A stretch of DNA of 17,677 nt from an uncultured Ruminococcus sp. GTDB lineage: Bacteria; Bacillota; Clostridia; Oscillospirales; Ruminococcaceae. The DNA is taken from positions 1 to 17,677 of the forward strand of contig CALGTT010000432.1 in NCBI GenBank assembly GCA_937901485.1, in the 5' to 3' direction. The notes beneath the pieces were generated by a model. It was not told where the DNA came from. It did no database searches and saw only the letters and a list, made by a program, of their open reading frames with translations. The position numbers and the translations under genes were made by a program. Below, piece after piece: positions 6,870 through 13,798 of this stretch; position 1 is the first letter of the stretch, and each line of letters begins with the position of its first letter.

Positions 6870-7643
6870 TTAATAATAAATGCGGAAATATCCTGTTTTC
6901 TCATTGAGGATGTACGACGCACAAATGGAATTGCTCTGCTTAAAAACATACACTTCCATGTCAGCATCAGGCTCTGTATCCCATTGTTGGATCAAGCGGA
7001 TCATCCAGTCAAGACATTCAGTTTGTTCCTCGGACGGTTCGAATGAGACGCCTGAGGAATATGCTTCCAGCAAAACATCAACATATTCCATGGAAACATA
7101 TCTTGCTCCATAGCTTTCTGCGAATGCTTTATATTCGGCAATGGTTTCGCTGTCAGTGTAGTATGTTATATTGATGGCAGGATTTCCCTGTAAAGCTTTT
7201 GGCGTAAACTGAACATCGTAACCATCCGTTTGTGCAGGAAGTTTCTTGGGCAGATAGTCATTCAAAACCGAGTCATACCGCCCTTGCAGGTAGAATGCAC
7301 GCTGTACAGGATAGTACCATTTCCAGTTGCAGTTCATTGTCCACGGAAGGATGGTGAAGATCAATGCACCAATACAGAGTATGCACCGCAGTACAGTTTG
7401 TACGATGATCCATGGCTTCGGTGCGTCCGTGCGATGAAAACGTTCGGTTAAACACAGTATGAATACTACGACTCCAATACCGATAAGCCAAAAATAAGTG
7501 AAAACGTAATCGGTAAGAAGATACATAAAATTGAATATGCCGAAAGCGACACATACCACAATGTCGAAAACACGCCATTTTGAAATCTGAGGGGCGACCT
7601 GTCGCCCCTCGTAACAATTTCCATCATGGAAATGCTGTTCCAT
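6870..7643 (-). CDS. Membrane protein of unknown function between tpiA and gpmI
   Basis: A 257-residue protein that was not recognised. It has three hydrophobic segments (about 25-43, 49-65 and 80-99) followed by a soluble C-terminal domain of about 150 residues with many acidic and aromatic residues (SYGARYVSMEYVDVLLEAY, EEQTECLDWMIRLIQQWD, DMEVYVFKQSNS). Its ATG lies 6 nt after the tpiA stop and only a weak AGGG precedes it, so translation is probably coupled to tpiA. Codon use looks more A+T-rich and less biased than that of the flanking glycolytic genes, which suggests low expression or later acquisition. The first 16 residues are partly encoded by a perfect 22-bp palindrome (7589-7610). 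No Met exists between residue 1 and the first membrane segment, which supports the start. Confidence 0.75.
   Translation of the reverse strand: MEQHFHDGNCYEGRQVAPQISKWRVFDIVVCVAFGIFNFMYLLTDYVFTYFWLIGIGVVVFILCLTERFHRTDAPKPWIIVQTVLRCILCIGALIFTILPWTMNCNWKWYYPVQRAFYLQGRYDSVLNDYLPKKLPAQTDGYDVQFTPKALQGNPAINITYYTDSETIAEYKAFAESYGARYVSMEYVDVLLEAYSSGVSFEPSEEQTECLDWMIRLIQQWDTEPDADMEVYVFKQSNSICASYILNEKTGYFRIYY
7589..7610. repeat. Perfect palindrome inside the 5' coding region of the 257-residue membrane protein
   Basis: GAGGGGCGAC-CT-GTCGCCCCTC is a 10-bp perfect stem with a 2-nt centre. It encodes residues 12-18 (EGRQVAP) of the membrane protein and lies about 40 nt after the tpiA stop. It could attenuate expression of the gene after the abundant tpiA message, or be a repeat-element arm captured within a gene. 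No T-run follows, so it is not a standard terminator. Confidence 0.6.
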
Positions 7644-7649
7644 TGTTTC

Positions 7650-8426
7650 TTAGCCCTGTACAGCAGCCTGTACAATAGTATTGAAATCAGCAGCCTTCAG
7701 GGAAGCACCGCCGATCAGACCGCCGTCGATGTTGGGCTTAGCCAGCAGTTCAGCAGCGTTTGCAGCGTTCATAGAACCGCCGTACTGGATGGTAACAGCG
7801 TCAGCAGTTGCCTGATCATAGAGCTTTGCGAGCTGTGCACGGATGAATGCGCAAACCTCTTCAGCCTGATCCGGTGTTGCAGTCAGACCTGTACCGATTG
7901 CCCAAACCGGCTCATATGCGATCACAGTGTTCTTTACCTGCTCAGCAGTCAGAGACCACAGATCCAGCTTGATCTGGCGAGCGATCACTTCCTCAGTGAT
8001 ATTGCACTCACGCTCCCACTTCAGCTCGCCTACGCAAACGATGGGCTTGAGACCTGCTTCCAGAGCTGCAACAGTTCTCTTGTTGACTGTCTCGTCAGTC
8101 TCACCGAAGTACTGTCTTCTCTCGGAGTGACCGATCACTACATACTCCACGCCCAGCTCAACGAGCATGTCAGCGGAGATCTCGCCTGTGTATGCGCCGG
8201 ACTTTGCAAAATGTACATTCTCTGCACCGATCTTTACGTTAGAACCAGCAGTTACGTTCATAGCAGTTTCGAGGTTTGTGAACGGTACGCAAGCGATTAC
8301 CTCTACATTGCCCTCTGCATTTGCTACGAGGGGCTTGATTGCTTCGAGCAGAGCCTTAGCCTCTACTCTGGTGTTGTTCATCTTCCAGTTGCCGGCAATA
8401 ATTGCCTTTCTTGTTGCCTTGTTCAT
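7650..8426 (-). CDS. tpiA: Triosephosphate isomerase
   Basis: TpiA interconverts dihydroxyacetone phosphate and glyceraldehyde 3-phosphate. The 258-residue product has all catalytic signatures: AGNWKMN with Lys15, VVIGHSERR with catalytic His100, IAYEPVWAIGTG with catalytic Glu172, and IQYGGSMN and DGGLIGGASL for phosphate binding. ATG 8426 is preceded by AAAAGGAG at good spacing. An in-frame ATG at 8468 has no such site and overlaps the end of the preceding gene. It is the third conserved partner of the cluster with pgk and gpmI and is flanked on both sides by membrane protein genes. Confidence 0.97.
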   Translation of the reverse strand: MNKATRKAIIAGNWKMNNTRVEAKALLEAIKPLVANAEGNVEVIACVPFTNLETAMNVTAGSNVKIGAENVHFAKSGAYTGEISADMLVELGVEYVVIGHSERRQYFGETDETVNKRTVAALEAGLKPIVCVGELKWERECNITEEVIARQIKLDLWSLTAEQVKNTVIAYEPVWAIGTGLTATPDQAEEVCAFIRAQLAKLYDQATADAVTIQYGGSMNAANAAELLAKPNIDGGLIGGASLKAADFNTIVQAAVQG

Positions 8427-8449
8427 GGTAATTACTCCTTTTAATGAAT

Positions 8450-8980
8450 TTATGAAAATAAGCCGCAAATTACAATAACGCCTATCAGGAGCATCAGAAT
8501 GCCAAAGAACAGCATGGAAATGCCTGATCCCTTACTCCACTCATAAGTCGGAACGTAGGTTTTGGTTCGTTCCGGATTCCATCTGAGGCAGTAGAGCTCA
8601 AATGCATCGCCAGAAAAATCCTTTATATAGACAAATTTCTGGTACTGCTTGTCCTGATAAGTATATTCCACCTTAAAATTGGAAACTTTCCGCATTTGTC
8701 CGCGCGGTTGATTCGGAATGCCGGAACGTCCCTTGATGTCATTCAAGAGAAATTCGTGCCAGACTTCGCCCTCTGCATTATCCAGAACCTTTGCGTCCAC
8801 TTTTGTCCAGAATAGCGCACAGGGACGTGCGTTCACCGGTTTTTTCAGCAGCGTAAGAACGCCGCGTCTGATGGACAGGATGATGAGAGAAACAAACCCT
8901 CCGATCAACAGGACTGCTAACAGAAGCTCAACCAGATTCATCGAGCTGTGGGCATTTCCGATCGTTATGTCAAATGTCAT
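8450..8980 (-). CDS. Two-TM membrane protein, DUF3592-like
   Basis: The 176-residue protein has a membrane segment at about 16-36 and another at about 152-174, with a soluble domain between. The middle part NFKVEYTYQDKQYQKFVY and LRWNPERTKTYVP follows the DUF3592 layout (a YxYxVxGxxY strand, a YNP-like motif, then a second helix), which is a judgement by eye. Its ATGA overlaps the stop of the 61-residue gene by 4 nt, so the two are translationally coupled. It ends 24 nt before tpiA. Function is unknown; the constant pairing with a small membrane protein suggests the two could act together. Confidence 0.75.
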   Translation of the reverse strand: MTFDITIGNAHSSMNLVELLLAVLLIGGFVSLIILSIRRGVLTLLKKPVNARPCALFWTKVDAKVLDNAEGEVWHEFLLNDIKGRSGIPNQPRGQMRKVSNFKVEYTYQDKQYQKFVYIKDFSGDAFELYCLRWNPERTKTYVPTYEWSKGSGISMLFFGILMLLIGVIVICGLFS

Positions 8981-9162
8981 TCTTCGTCCTCATCCTTGCA
9001 GCAGCCCTCATTGTTTTCGATGTTGTTGTAGCTGCCGATGGTCATGCCCTTTTTGATGGGGGATGCCAGAAAACCGAGGATGATTCCCAGCAGTGTACCC
9101 AGCGTGAATGCCAGATAGATCGGGGAATTTTCATTCTGCTTGATTTTTTCGATGAGATTCAT
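8977..9162 (-). CDS. Small single-TM protein with acidic tail
   Basis: A 61-residue protein with a charged N-terminus (MNLIEKIKQNEN), one hydrophobic segment (IYLAFTLGTLLGIILGFLA, about 17-36) and a C-terminal tail GCCKDEDEE that ends strongly acidic and carries a Cys pair. The ATG at 9162 is chosen for its excellent AGGAGG site; an in-frame ATG 27 codons earlier (9243) has none and precedes non-family-like residues. It overlaps the next gene by ATGA. The adjacent Cys pair and acidic tail could bind a metal or be charge-based topology signals; neither can be decided here. Confidence 0.75.
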   Translation of the reverse strand: MNLIEKIKQNENSPIYLAFTLGTLLGIILGFLASPIKKGMTIGSYNNIENNEGCCKDEDEE

Positions 9163-9182
9163 GGTGAAACCTCCTGTTATAA

Positions 9183-9214
9183 CATAAGGGCGAATAGAAT
9201 TATCCGCCCTTATG
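9183..9214. repeat. Intercistronic hairpin between pgk and the 61-residue gene
   Basis: CATAAGGGCG (9183-9192) and CGCCCTTATG (9205-9214) pair perfectly over 10 bp around a 12-nt centre that can extend the stem with ATA/TAT. Read leftward it is followed by TTATAAC, not a true T-run, and lies about 10 nt before the AGGAGG of the 61-residue gene. It is more likely an RNA processing or stability hairpin, or a leaky terminator, than a full terminator. Confidence 0.5.
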
Positions 9215-9264
9215 CTTAATTTTATGCATCTGCACAAGAGCAATGCTAAATGCTTTCAGAAGCG

Positions 9265-9375
9265 ATGTTCCTCTGCGAAGCAAGGAACATGCGGTTCAGC
9301 AAGCTCACAACGCGAGCAGTAAGCTTGTCCTTACGGTTTGCTTACCCACGCGAATCGCCCGCGGGGGCTCCCCGC
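9265..9375. repeat. Hairpin cluster B directly after pgk
   Basis: Three nested or tandem stems: ATGTTCCT...TGC-GAA-GCA...AGGAACAT (9265-9290), GTAAGC/GCTTAC (9319-9345) with outer CGCG/CGCG (9311-9352), and GCGGGG-GCT-CCCCGC (9361-9375), which begins at the base next to the pgk stop codon. The first hairpin has the same GAA triloop as cluster C. No gene is seen in the gap. It may reduce read-through from the highly expressed pgk into the downstream membrane protein genes. Confidence 0.6.
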
Positions 9376-10599
9376 TTACTTTTCAGCGATAACAGCTACG
9401 CCCGGCAGAACCTTACCTTCGAGGTATTCCAGAGAAGCACCGCCGCCTGTGGAGATGTGGCTCATCTTGTCAGCGAAGCCGAGCTGCATAACAGCTGCTG
9501 CGGAGTCGCCGCCGCCGATGATGGTAGTAGCGTCTGTTTCAGCCAGAGCCTTCGCAACTGCAATGGTACCCTTTGCCAGAGTCGGGTTCTCGAATACGCC
9601 CATCGGGCCATTCCATACAACAGTCTTTGCGGACTTCACAGCCTCAGCAAACAGCTCCTGTGTCTTTGTGCCGATGTCCAGGCCCATCTTGTCAGCCGGA
9701 ATTGCATTGGAGGGAACAACCTCAACTGCGATCTCAGCGTCGATCGGGTTCGGGAATTCTGCTGCGATGGTAGTATCTACAGGGAGCAGGATCTTCTTGC
9801 CGAGGGACTCAGCCTTAGCGAGCATCTCCTTGCAGTAGTCGATCTTCTCATCGTCAACCAGAGAAGTACCGATGGAACCGCCCTGTGCCTTGATGAATGT
9901 ATATGCCATACCGCCGCCGATGATCAGGGTATCGCACTTTTCGAGCAGGTTGGAGATAACGTTCAGCTTGTCAGCAACCTTTGCACCGCCGAGGATCGCA
10001 ACGAACGGACGCTCCGGAACCTCTACTGCATTACCGAGATACTGGATCTCCTTCTGCATCAGGTAGCCAACTGCTGTTTCCTTTACGAACTTTGTCACGC
10101 CTGCTGTGGAAGCATGTGCTCTGTGAGCAGAACCGAATGCGTCCATTACGAATGCTTCGCCGTCAACCAGATCAGCCAGTTCCTTGGAGAACTCTTCGCC
10201 GTTCTTGGTTTCTTCTGCGCCGCGGAATCTTGTGTTCTGGAGCAGAACAACTTCGCCTTCGCCCATAGCAGCTACAGCAGCCTTTGCATTTTCGCCAACA
10301 ACAGTATCGTCATTTGCGAAAACTACCTTTGCAGGAGCGAGAACTTCAGCCAGTCTTGCTGCAACAGGAGCGAGGGAGAACTTCTCCTCCGGACCATTCT
10401 TCGGCTTGCCGAGGTGGGAGCAGAGTACAACCTTTGCGCCGTTCTCCAGCAGCTTCTTGATGGTCGGCAGAGCAGCCTGAATTCTGTTGTCGTTTGTGAT
10501 CACGCCGTCCTTGAGCGGAACGTTGAAATCGCAGCGGACGAGAACCTTCTTGCCCTTTACCTGAATATCTTCTACAGTTACCTTGTTCAAACCTGCCAT
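9376..10599 (-). CDS. pgk: Phosphoglycerate kinase
   Basis: Pgk transfers the acyl phosphate of 1,3-bisphosphoglycerate to ADP. The 407-residue product contains the substrate site RCDFNVPL (22-29), DNRI (37-40), SHLGKPK (61-67), NTRFRGAEETKN, DAFGSAHRAHAST, ILGGAKVADKL, the nucleotide-site motif WNGPMGVFE, GGGDSAAAV and STGGGASLEYLEGK near the C-terminus. All are intact. Two ATGs lie close together (10605 and 10599). 10599 (MAGLNKVTVEDI) is preferred because AAAGGATG is too near 10605. It is first in a leftward cluster with tpiA and gpmI and has a strong promoter of its own at 10686-10714. Confidence 0.97.
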   Translation of the reverse strand: MAGLNKVTVEDIQVKGKKVLVRCDFNVPLKDGVITNDNRIQAALPTIKKLLENGAKVVLCSHLGKPKNGPEEKFSLAPVAARLAEVLAPAKVVFANDDTVVGENAKAAVAAMGEGEVVLLQNTRFRGAEETKNGEEFSKELADLVDGEAFVMDAFGSAHRAHASTAGVTKFVKETAVGYLMQKEIQYLGNAVEVPERPFVAILGGAKVADKLNVISNLLEKCDTLIIGGGMAYTFIKAQGGSIGTSLVDDEKIDYCKEMLAKAESLGKKILLPVDTTIAAEFPNPIDAEIAVEVVPSNAIPADKMGLDIGTKTQELFAEAVKSAKTVVWNGPMGVFENPTLAKGTIAVAKALAETDATTIIGGGDSAAAVMQLGFADKMSHISTGGGASLEYLEGKVLPGVAVIAEK

Positions 10600-10656
10600 T
10601 GTCATGACATCCTTTCAGATTAAATTTTCCCCTTTTACAGGGTGATTGGGAAGTAT

Positions 10657-10672
10657 CGGTAATTTCTTACCG
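10657..10672 (-). promoter_or_regulatory. Small hairpin in the pgk leader
   Basis: CGGTAA-GAAA-TTACCG (minus strand) is a 6-bp stem closed by a GNRA-type GAAA tetraloop, close to the 5' end of the predicted transcript starting near 10679. A 5'-terminal stem of this kind often protects an mRNA from decay, which would fit a highly expressed glycolytic gene. This role is inferred. Confidence 0.5.
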
Positions 10673-10685
10673 GCACAACACTTAT

Positions 10686-10714
10686 ATTATACACTATTTT
10701 TTCTGATTCTGCAA
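10686..10714 (-). promoter_or_regulatory. Strong promoter of the pgk-tpiA-gpmI cluster
   Basis: On the minus strand TTGCAG (10709-10714), 17 nt, then a perfect TATAAT (10686-10691). The A+T-rich region upstream (10720-10760) could serve as an UP element. Predicted start near 10679, giving an 80-nt leader to pgk. Confidence 0.85.
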
Positions 10715-10762
10715 GGGGTTATTGATAATTTTTCAAAAAATTTATAATTTAGCGGAATTTCC

Positions 10763-10791
10763 TTGACAAATGCTGTTCATCATGCTATGAT
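10763..10791 (+). promoter_or_regulatory. Divergent promoter for the DUF4250 gene
   Basis: A perfect TTGACA (10763-10768), a 17-nt spacer and TATGAT (10786-10791). Predicted start near 10798, followed at once by CAGGAGG and the DUF4250 start, so the leader is very short (about 23 nt). Confidence 0.85.
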
Positions 10792-10820
10792 AAAACAAAA
10801 AAGTACAGGAGGACAAAACC

Positions 10821-10997
10821 ATGAACATTCCAAACGACCCTGCCATTCTTGTGAGCTTCATCAATACCCAGCTGCGTGATTTTTACCCGTCTTTGGAGGA
10901 ATTCTGCAAGACCAATGACTGCGATATGCAGGAGATCATTGACAAGCTTGCGAAAATCGGGTATGAGTATGATGTACAGCAGAACCGGTTCAAATGA
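10821..10997 (+). CDS. DUF4250 domain protein (58 residues)
   Basis: A complete small gene: ATG 10821, TGA 10995-10997, AGGAGG 8 nt upstream and a consensus promoter. The product (MNIPNDPAILVSFINTQLRD... ending VQQNRFK) matches the DUF4250 family, a widespread small clostridial protein of about 55-60 residues, with its NxPNDPAxLxSFxNTQLRD N-terminus, a middle LEEFC segment and a YEYD..QN.F end. It has no membrane segment. The acidic, helix-rich pattern with a short predicted helix-turn-helix-like part (SLEEFCKTNDCDMQEIIDKL) would suit a small binding or regulatory protein, but its function is unknown. The next gene begins 22 nt later and is probably co-transcribed. Confidence 0.9.
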   Translation: MNIPNDPAILVSFINTQLRDFYPSLEEFCKTNDCDMQEIIDKLAKIGYEYDVQQNRFK

Positions 10998-11019
10998 CAT
11001 GCCGTAAAGGAGGATTCCC

Positions 11020-11481
11020 ATGCTGACAACAGAACCGACACCCGAAATGTTACAGGAATGGAAACACCTGCATGAGAAATACCGCCCGAAGCTCACCCCG
11101 AACCGGAGATCCGGTACGCAGGTGGATGCGTATTTCCGTGAGAAATATCCCCATACGCCGATGGATTCCGGGGAACTTCGTGAGATGATCGCAGCGGAGA
11201 TTCTGGAAAATCCCCACCATGCAGAAAAGCTGCCGGAGGGCTGTGTGCCCGATGTGCGGTGTTATCTGTCAGGCGATGTGCTGGTCGGCATCGACCTTGT
11301 AACAGGGCATATCCATGTGGAGAGCGAGGACACGGAACGGATGGCAAAGCTCTATGATGCGCTGTTTTTCTACCGTGGACTCGATGAAGCGGATCTGGAA
11401 AATGCATTCCTGACGGCGGAGTATGTGAAGCGAATGGGGAAACTTGCAGCGGAATCTGATTTTTTGCAAAAAACCAATTGA
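11020..11481 (+). CDS. Hypothetical cytoplasmic protein downstream of DUF4250
   Basis: A 153-residue protein that was not recognised. It has no signal peptide or membrane segment. The N-terminal third is basic and proline-rich (PEMLQEWKHLHEKYRPKLTPNRRSGTQVDAYFREKYP), the middle contains a short beta-rich stretch (DVRCYLSGDVLVGIDLVTGHIHVES) and the C-terminus is helical (EDTERMAKLYDALFFYRGLDEADLENAFLTAEYVKRMGKLAAE). AAAGGAGG stands 6 nt before ATG 11020. It is the second gene of a two-gene unit with DUF4250. Its stop codon overlaps the -35 box of the polyamine operon promoter, so the units are tightly packed. Confidence 0.8.
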   Translation: MLTTEPTPEMLQEWKHLHEKYRPKLTPNRRSGTQVDAYFREKYPHTPMDSGELREMIAAEILENPHHAEKLPEGCVPDVRCYLSGDVLVGIDLVTGHIHVESEDTERMAKLYDALFFYRGLDEADLENAFLTAEYVKRMGKLAAESDFLQKTN

Positions 11482-11506
11482 CAAACGACAAAAAATATGC
11501 TACAAT
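11478..11506 (+). promoter_or_regulatory. Promoter of the polyamine operon leader
   Basis: A perfect TTGACA (11478-11483), a 17-nt spacer and TACAAT (11501-11506). The -35 overlaps the stop codon of the preceding gene. Predicted transcription start near 11513, some 320 nt before the decarboxylase start codon. Confidence 0.85.
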
Positions 11507-11512
11507 ACAATA

Positions 11513-11817
11513 TAGTGTACTAAAGCGATACAGCTTACGCACACGACCGCTTTCCGCAGCTGCGGAAAGACAGCCCATACGGACAGGCGGGTCGGATTGC
11601 CGATGGCAGCTTCAATGCTGCATTATTGATTGGGTTAAAAGCCCAAATTTTATAAGATGATCACTTTATAATCATAAATCTAATCACTTGTGAAACGGTC
11701 AATAAGAAAGCGGCAATGTGCAGCGGTATCATTTCAACATCATAGAAATTCGGTATTTCTGTGATGAATATGAGAGATTGACGAACGGGTGATATTCTAT
11801 CATCCGTTTTATTTTTT
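11513..11817 (+). promoter_or_regulatory. Long structured 5' leader of the polyamine operon, candidate regulatory RNA of unknown class
   Basis: No gene is seen here. Structures in order: an outer stem CGACCGC (11544-11550) / GCGGGTCG (11587-11594), one bulge, enclosing the perfect palindrome CTTTCCGCAGCTGCGGAAAG (11550-11569; one base is shared, so the pairings compete at that point); GCAGC-TTCAAT-GCTGC (11606-11621); TTGGG/CCCAA (11630-11646) followed by ATTTTAT; a poorly paired stretch 11655-11737; a 12-bp hairpin CATCATAGAAAT/ATTTCTGTGATG (11738-11766); then the terminator. Promoter, structured RNA, terminator, ribosome binding site is the order of a transcription-attenuation leader. It lacks T-box, lysine and guanidine riboswitch signatures that can be recognised by eye. 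It could instead be an independent small RNA ending at either hairpin. Confidence 0.55.
11784..11817 (+). terminator. Intrinsic terminator just before the decarboxylase gene
   Basis: AACGGGTGAT (11784-11793), loop ATTCT, ATCATCCGTT (11799-11808; one G-T wobble) followed by TTATTTTTT. The T-run ends 18 nt before the start codon, so read-through must be possible and is probably regulated. AAACGG near 11696 could pair with the CCGTTT of the 3' arm as part of an antiterminator. Confidence 0.85.
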
Positions 11818-11835
11818 ACTGACGAGGAAAAGCCT

Positions 11836-13287
11836 ATGAATATCGAAAAACAAAAATCTGCGCCGGTCTATGAAGCACTCGAACGCTTCCGCAGACAGCG
11901 TGTTGTGCCGTTCGATGTCCCCGGACATAAGCGAGGACGTGGAAACCCCGAGCTTGTGCAGCTTCTGGGGGAAAAATGCGTCGGCATTGATGTCAATTCC
12001 ATGAAGCCGCTGGACAACCTCTGCCATCCGGTTTCCGTCATTCTTGAAGCGGAACAGCTGGCGGCGGATGCCTTCGGTGCATCCCACGCGTTCTTCATGG
12101 TCGGGGGAACGACTTCCTCTGTGCAGACCATGATTCTTACAGCGTGCAAGGCAGGGGATAAGATCATCCTCCCCCGCAATGTCCACAAAAGCGTTATCAA
12201 TGCCCTTGTCCTCTGCGGTGCAGAGCCGGTCTATGTCAACCCCGATGTGGACAGCCATATCGGCATTGCACTGGGTATGGAACTGTCACAGGTGGAACGT
12301 GTCATTGAGGAAAATCCTGATGCTGTGGCGGTTTTTGTCAACAATCCGACCTATTACGGCATCTGCTCCGATCTGCGTTCGATCGTGAAGCTTGCCCATG
12401 ATCACGGTATGCTTGCCCTCGTTGATGAAGCACATGGCACACATCTCTATTTCCATGAGGAACTGCCTGTTTCCGCAATGGAAGCCGGTGCGGATATGGC
12501 GGCGGTGTCCATGCACAAATCGGGCGGCAGCCTGACGCAAAGCTCCCTCCTCCTGCTGGGCAAAAGCATGAATATGCGCTATGTCGAACAGATCATCAAC
12601 CTCACCCAGACGACCAGCGCATCCTATCTGCTCTTGTCGAGCCTTGATATTTCTCGCCGAAATCTCGCCCTTCGCGGTCGGGAGTCGTTTGAAAAGGTCA
12701 GCCGCATGGCAGAATATGCAAGAGAGGAAATCAACTCCATCGGCGGCTTCTATGCCTATGGCAAGGATCTGGTCAACGGCAGCAGTATTTACAATTACGA
12801 TGTCACAAAGCTTTCGGTCTACACAAGGGACATCGGTCTGACGGGCATCGAGGTCTATGATCTTCTGCGTGATGAATATGACATTCAGATCGAGTTCGGC
12901 GATATCGGCAATATTCTTGCCTATATCTCCATCGGCGACCGCATTCAGGACATTGAACGTCTGGTGGGTGCGCTGGAGGACATCAAGCGTCTGTATTCCC
13001 GTGACAAGTCGAATATGTACAATGCGGAATATATTTCCCCGATCGTGGCGATCACGCCGCAGAAGGCATTCTACTCCGAAAAGGAAATGATCCCCATCCG
13101 TGAAACGGCAGGGCGTATCTGCGGAGAATTCGTCATGTGCTATCCCCCCGGCATCCCGATCCTTGCCCCCGGTGAGATGATCACAGCGGAGCTGGTGGAT
13201 TATATCCTCTATGCCAAGGAAAAGGGCTGCTCCATGCAGGGCCCGGAGGATCCGGAGCTGGAGAGGCTGAATGTGCTGGTGGAATGA
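11836..13287 (+). CDS. speA: Orn/Lys/Arg decarboxylase family protein, SpeA-like arginine decarboxylase
   Basis: A PLP enzyme of the aspartate-aminotransferase fold that decarboxylates basic amino acids. The 483-residue length and sequence fit the short B. subtilis SpeA-type arginine decarboxylases rather than the 700-residue proteobacterial enzymes, which carry an extra N-terminal wing domain. Motifs: FDVPGHKRGRG (26-36), GGTTSSVQ (90-97), LPRNVHKS (112-119), NPTYYG (170-175), DEAHGTH (197-203) with the PLP-binding Asp197, and the Schiff-base Lys228 in SMHKSGGSLTQSS. GAGG stands 8 nt before ATG 11836. Arginine is the likeliest substrate (product agmatine), but lysine or ornithine cannot be excluded by eye. 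It heads the operon and directly follows a structured leader and terminator. Confidence 0.9.
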   Translation: MNIEKQKSAPVYEALERFRRQRVVPFDVPGHKRGRGNPELVQLLGEKCVGIDVNSMKPLDNLCHPVSVILEAEQLAADAFGASHAFFMVGGTTSSVQTMILTACKAGDKIILPRNVHKSVINALVLCGAEPVYVNPDVDSHIGIALGMELSQVERVIEENPDAVAVFVNNPTYYGICSDLRSIVKLAHDHGMLALVDEAHGTHLYFHEELPVSAMEAGADMAAVSMHKSGGSLTQSSLLLLGKSMNMRYVEQIINLTQTTSASYLLLSSLDISRRNLALRGRESFEKVSRMAEYAREEINSIGGFYAYGKDLVNGSSIYNYDVTKLSVYTRDIGLTGIEVYDLLRDEYDIQIEFGDIGNILAYISIGDRIQDIERLVGALEDIKRLYSRDKSNMYNAEYISPIVAITPQKAFYSEKEMIPIRETAGRICGEFVMCYPPGIPILAPGEMITAELVDYILYAKEKGCSMQGPEDPELERLNVLVE

Positions 13288-13288
13288 T

Positions 13289-13798
13289 ATGTTATTAGAT
13301 TTGTTTTTTGATTCTTTGAAATCACTTGTCGAAGATTTGTTTTCCGAAAAATCTGTCGGTGAATATGGCGAGGATCTTACTGAACGACAACTGAAAATTG
13401 TTAAGACGTTTGGTAAGAAAAATGGAAAGATTCTAAGGAATATCTATATTCCAAAAGATGATGGCGGAACGACAGAAATAGATATTGTTTTTATATCGCA
13501 GAAAGGTATTTTTGTGATCGAAAGTAAAAATTACTCCGGTTGGATTTTTGGGGATGAGAAGTCTGCATACTGGATGCAAATGTTGCCAAATAAACAAAAA
13601 AACCAGTTTTATAATCCGATTCTGCAAAATCGGAATCATATAAAATGGCTTAAAAACTATTTGTGGATCAATGGATATAATGACGTTTCGATGTATTCGT
13701 TTATAGTATTTTCAGAACGGTGTGAATTGAAAAAAATGTCTGTTGTCAGTAACGAAACAAGGGTAATGAAGCGAAACAAATTGTATGCTATATTATGA
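13289..13798 (+). CDS. NERD-domain nuclease-like protein
   Basis: NERD domains are predicted nucleases of the restriction-endonuclease-like fold. The 169-residue product shows the core: GEYGEDLT (24-31), TEIDIVFISQKGIFVIESKNYSG (62-84) with the Asp65...Glu78-x-Lys80 catalytic pattern, and NPILQNRNHIKWLK (109-122). ATG 13289 lies 1 nt after the speA stop, with only a weak GGTGG site, so translation would depend on speA. Codon use is clearly more A+T-rich than in the flanking polyamine genes, a sign of recent acquisition. The frame ends at TGA 13796-13798, overlapping by ATGA the start of the zinc-ribbon frame. Full-length relatives often carry such ribbons in the same polypeptide, so this may be the first half of a frameshifted gene. 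Confidence 0.8.
   Translation: MLLDLFFDSLKSLVEDLFSEKSVGEYGEDLTERQLKIVKTFGKKNGKILRNIYIPKDDGGTTEIDIVFISQKGIFVIESKNYSGWIFGDEKSAYWMQMLPNKQKNQFYNPILQNRNHIKWLKNYLWINGYNDVSMYSFIVFSERCELKKMSVVSNETRVMKRNKLYAIL

Noticed and set aside
9250..10623. A 457-codon open frame on the plus strand opposite pgk
   Set aside because: Antisense to an intact pgk and running through hairpin cluster B; composition (many Cys, Leu, Ser) is typical of the shadow of a biased gene.
11667..11672. A TATAAT in the polyamine leader that might be a second promoter
   Set aside because: No -35-like sequence at 16-18 nt upstream (CAAATT region), so it is more likely chance in A+T-rich sequence.
11513..11817. T-box, lysine riboswitch or guanidine riboswitch
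   Set aside because: None of the conserved blocks of these classes (such as the T-box AGGGTGGNACCGCG sequence) could be found; the leader is left unclassified.
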